This document shows positions 62,353 through 64,000 of a stretch of 64,000 nucleotides of DNA, piece after piece (positions within the stretch are counted from its first letter, which is position 1; each line of letters opens with the position of its first letter). The notes under the pieces were generated by a model. The model had not been told where the DNA came from. It saw nothing but the letters and a program-made list of their open reading frames with translations, and did not search any database. Source of the stretch: Acidimicrobiia bacterium (lineage in GTDB: Bacteria > Actinomycetota > Acidimicrobiia > Acidimicrobiales > Bin134); NCBI GenBank assembly GCA_022822905.1, contig JAJDYE010000030.1:1-64000 (forward strand). The letters are read 5' to 3'. Made by a program: the position numbers and the translations under genes.

Positions 62353-64000
62353 CTACCGCGAGCCTCGGACCTGCACGGTCACGACGTCCAGCCCGTGGTA
62401 CTTCTGGTGATGGACCGACGAGGAGTAGTGGCGAAGCAGGCGAAGCGACACATCCCCCTCCTGCAAGCCCTCGGCCTCTTCGGACAGGTATGCCAACCGG
62501 TCCTCGAGGTTCTCCTCGTCGAACACCGCGAGGAACTCCATCTCCACCATTGCGGCCTCGGGGCGGGCCTGGATGATCAACCGGGCGGCCTCCTCGGCAT
62601 CCGCCTCGGGCTGCATCAGGCTGGTCAGCAGCTCTTCACCGGCCTCATCGGGTCGCACCAGGCTCAGCAGGGCCTCCTCTCCGGCGGAGCGCAGCCGCTG
62701 GGCAGAAGCCTCGTCCCAGCCGCTCCTAGCCGCCAGTTCTTGCAGGAACCGATCGATCTCAGGAAGCGACGAGACGCTGAGCTCGACTTCCAAGCGGCTG
62801 CGCCGCTGCGGGCTGGTCAGGTCCAAGAACACGACCATCGCCAACGCGGCCAATGCCCCCATCAGCATGCCGTTGTCGAGCAGCAGGCCCCATTTGTGAC
62901 CCAGGAGATCGGTGAAGATGGTCTGGTTGTCGAGTCCCATGCCCAGCGAGAAGGCAACCCCCACCACCAGCGCCTTCTGCCCGTCGAGCCCGTCCTGAAC
63001 CACCGTGCGGATACCGATCACGAAGAGCAGGGCAATGGTCACCAATAGATAGGCGGCCACCACCGGGCTGGGAAGGGTGAGCAGGAACACGGTCAGCTTG
63101 GGAAGAAAGGCCAGAGCAAGCAGGGTGCCGCCGACCAAATAGCCGATGCGGCGAGCCCCCACCCCGGTGAAGCTGATGAGCGACACGCTGGTGCCCGAGT
63201 AGACGGAGGTGGGCGGAATGCCGAAGATGCCGGCCGACAAGATGCCCAGTCCATTGGTGTTGAGTGAGCCTTGAACCAGCCGGAAATCGGGAACTTGGGG
63301 GCGAAGCGAGGAGGCCTGCTGTATGGCCACGCTGTCGCTCACGTTCTTGACCCCGCCCGCCAGTGTTACCACCACGAACGCGGGCAGAAGCGACCAGAAC
63401 CCCGCCCCCGGAGTCAGGTCGAATCCGGGGAAACCGCCAGAGTCGGGAATGCCCACCCAGGCCGCGTCGCCAACCGGGCTGACCTCGTAGGCGCCGAACA
63501 GCACAGCCACCACGCCTCCGAAGACGATCCCAATGAGCGGTGACCACAATCGCCATGCCCCCGATGCCCGCATGTGCAAAAGGATGAACACCGCCAGCGT
63601 CACGAAGGCAATGGTCGGTCCCGCGGCCTCGGGCGCGTCGGCAGGCACCTCTTCCACCCGGTCGAGTGCCACCGGCAAGACGGTGCCGGCGATCAGCAGG
63701 AGGACCGTGCCGGTGACCACCGGCGTGATGACCCGGCGCAAGAACGGCAGCCAGAAGGCCAGCACCAGGTAGAACAGCGAGGCCGCCACCGTGAGGCTGG
63801 CCAATAGCTCCGGGCCGCCCTCGGCCAGGGCCAACACCGAGATGGCGATGAAGTTCGGGGTGGGGCCCATGATCAAGATGTGCCCGGCGCCGAACCGCCG
63901 GAACCGGCTGGCCTGCAATGCGGTGAGCACTCCGGCGATGATCATGGCCGCGAACAGCGACCACGAGAAATATCCGGCGTCTTGGCCCCCCGCCCGGGCG
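62353..64000 (-). CDS. NCS2-type permease with C-terminal ATPase-like domain (partial, paralogue)
   Basis: A tandem paralogue of the preceding permease. The frame runs off the right edge: codons at 63946-63999 read ARAGGQDAGYFSWSLFAAM, matching ARAGGQGDSYLSWAVFAAL of the other copy, so only ~30 N-terminal residues are missing. It has the same permease core (VVTLAGGVKNVSDSVAIQQA, NTNGLGILSAGIFGIPPTSV) and the same C-terminal domain (LRLRSAGEEALLSLV, DEENLEDRLAYLSEE, HYSSSVHHQKYHGLD). It carries a longer Glu-rich insert in the tail than its twin. It ends 13 bp before the second copy. Confidence 0.82.
   Translation of the reverse strand, partial: ARAGGQDAGYFSWSLFAAMIIAGVLTALQASRFRRFGAGHILIMGPTPNFIAISVLALAEGGPELLASLTVAASLFYLVLAFWLPFLRRVITPVVTGTVLLLIAGTVLPVALDRVEEVPADAPEAAGPTIAFVTLAVFILLHMRASGAWRLWSPLIGIVFGGVVAVLFGAYEVSPVGDAAWVGIPDSGGFPGFDLTPGAGFWSLLPAFVVVTLAGGVKNVSDSVAIQQASSLRPQVPDFRLVQGSLNTNGLGILSAGIFGIPPTSVYSGTSVSLISFTGVGARRIGYLVGGTLLALAFLPKLTVFLLTLPSPVVAAYLLVTIALLFVIGIRTVVQDGLDGQKALVVGVAFSLGMGLDNQTIFTDLLGHKWGLLLDNGMLMGALAALAMVVFLDLTSPQRRSRLEVELSVSSLPEIDRFLQELAARSGWDEASAQRLRSAGEEALLSLVRPDEAGEELLTSLMQPEADAEEAARLIIQARPEAAMVEMEFLAVFDEENLEDRLAYLSEEAEGLQEGDVSLRLLRHYSSSVHHQKYHGLDVVTVQVRGSR

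Overview
The window is high-GC DNA from an actinobacterium, most likely a deep-branching member such as the class Acidimicrobiia. The lineage call is an inference from gene content. The supporting markers are a CysO-type sulfur carrier, GpgS, an actinobacterial GroEL under a CIRCE operator, and DUF3263 next to a LytR_C protein and a YbdK ligase, a set I recall as also clustered near groEL2 in Mycobacterium. HemQ (coproporphyrin-dependent haem route), ClpC and several actinobacterial-type lipoproteins fit as well. The window holds about 50 protein genes, one tRNA and several regulatory or repeat elements. The first and last genes run off the edges.

Layout. 1-4.5 kb is accessory: a large secreted protein (cut at the left edge) behind a double poly-G tract, a three-gene operon of small unknown proteins including a 54-aa membrane protein, and an AAA+/DUF4143 ATPase flanked by a hairpin repeat. 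4.5-12.2 kb holds three related periplasmic-binding domains in two lipoproteins around hemQ, then a DUF1330 protein, a DUF35-thiolase fusion, fdhD and a nitrobindin-like protein. 12.2-18.5 kb holds groEL, cysO, gpgS, glycerate kinase, LytR_C, DUF3263, tRNA-Thr and ybdK. 18.6-19.7 kb has a RelE-type toxin pair and a small aspartyl protease. 19.7-28.6 kb is housekeeping: rlmB-ispF-ispD, a dienelactone hydrolase-like gene, hemB, an LppM/HAD-like fusion, clpC and a polyprenyl diphosphate synthase. 28.7-31.0 kb is an AT-rich island with one internally duplicated lipoprotein gene.

31.1-38.0 kb is a long co-directional cofactor operon (folE, folP, a degenerate phosphatase, folB, folK, panC, nadC, coaX, lysS) with many 4-base start/stop overlaps. 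38-44 kb encodes a tandem CaiB-type CoA-transferase fusion and a fused indolepyruvate:ferredoxin oxidoreductase. VapBC follows, then an oppA-oppB-oppC set without its ATPase genes.

49-64 kb is the most distinctive region. One co-directional block reads: two NCS2-type permeases with C-terminal ATPase-like domains, a 3199-residue type I polyketide synthase, a free acyl carrier protein, an Sfp-type phosphopantetheinyl transferase and an alpha/beta hydrolase. The synthase is ordered KS-AT-DH-MT-ER-KR-ACP-KS and ends at a second module from which the AT has been cleanly lost, so the chain is probably handed to the free carrier protein. A reducing, C-methylating synthase of this kind would plausibly make a methyl-branched acyl chain.
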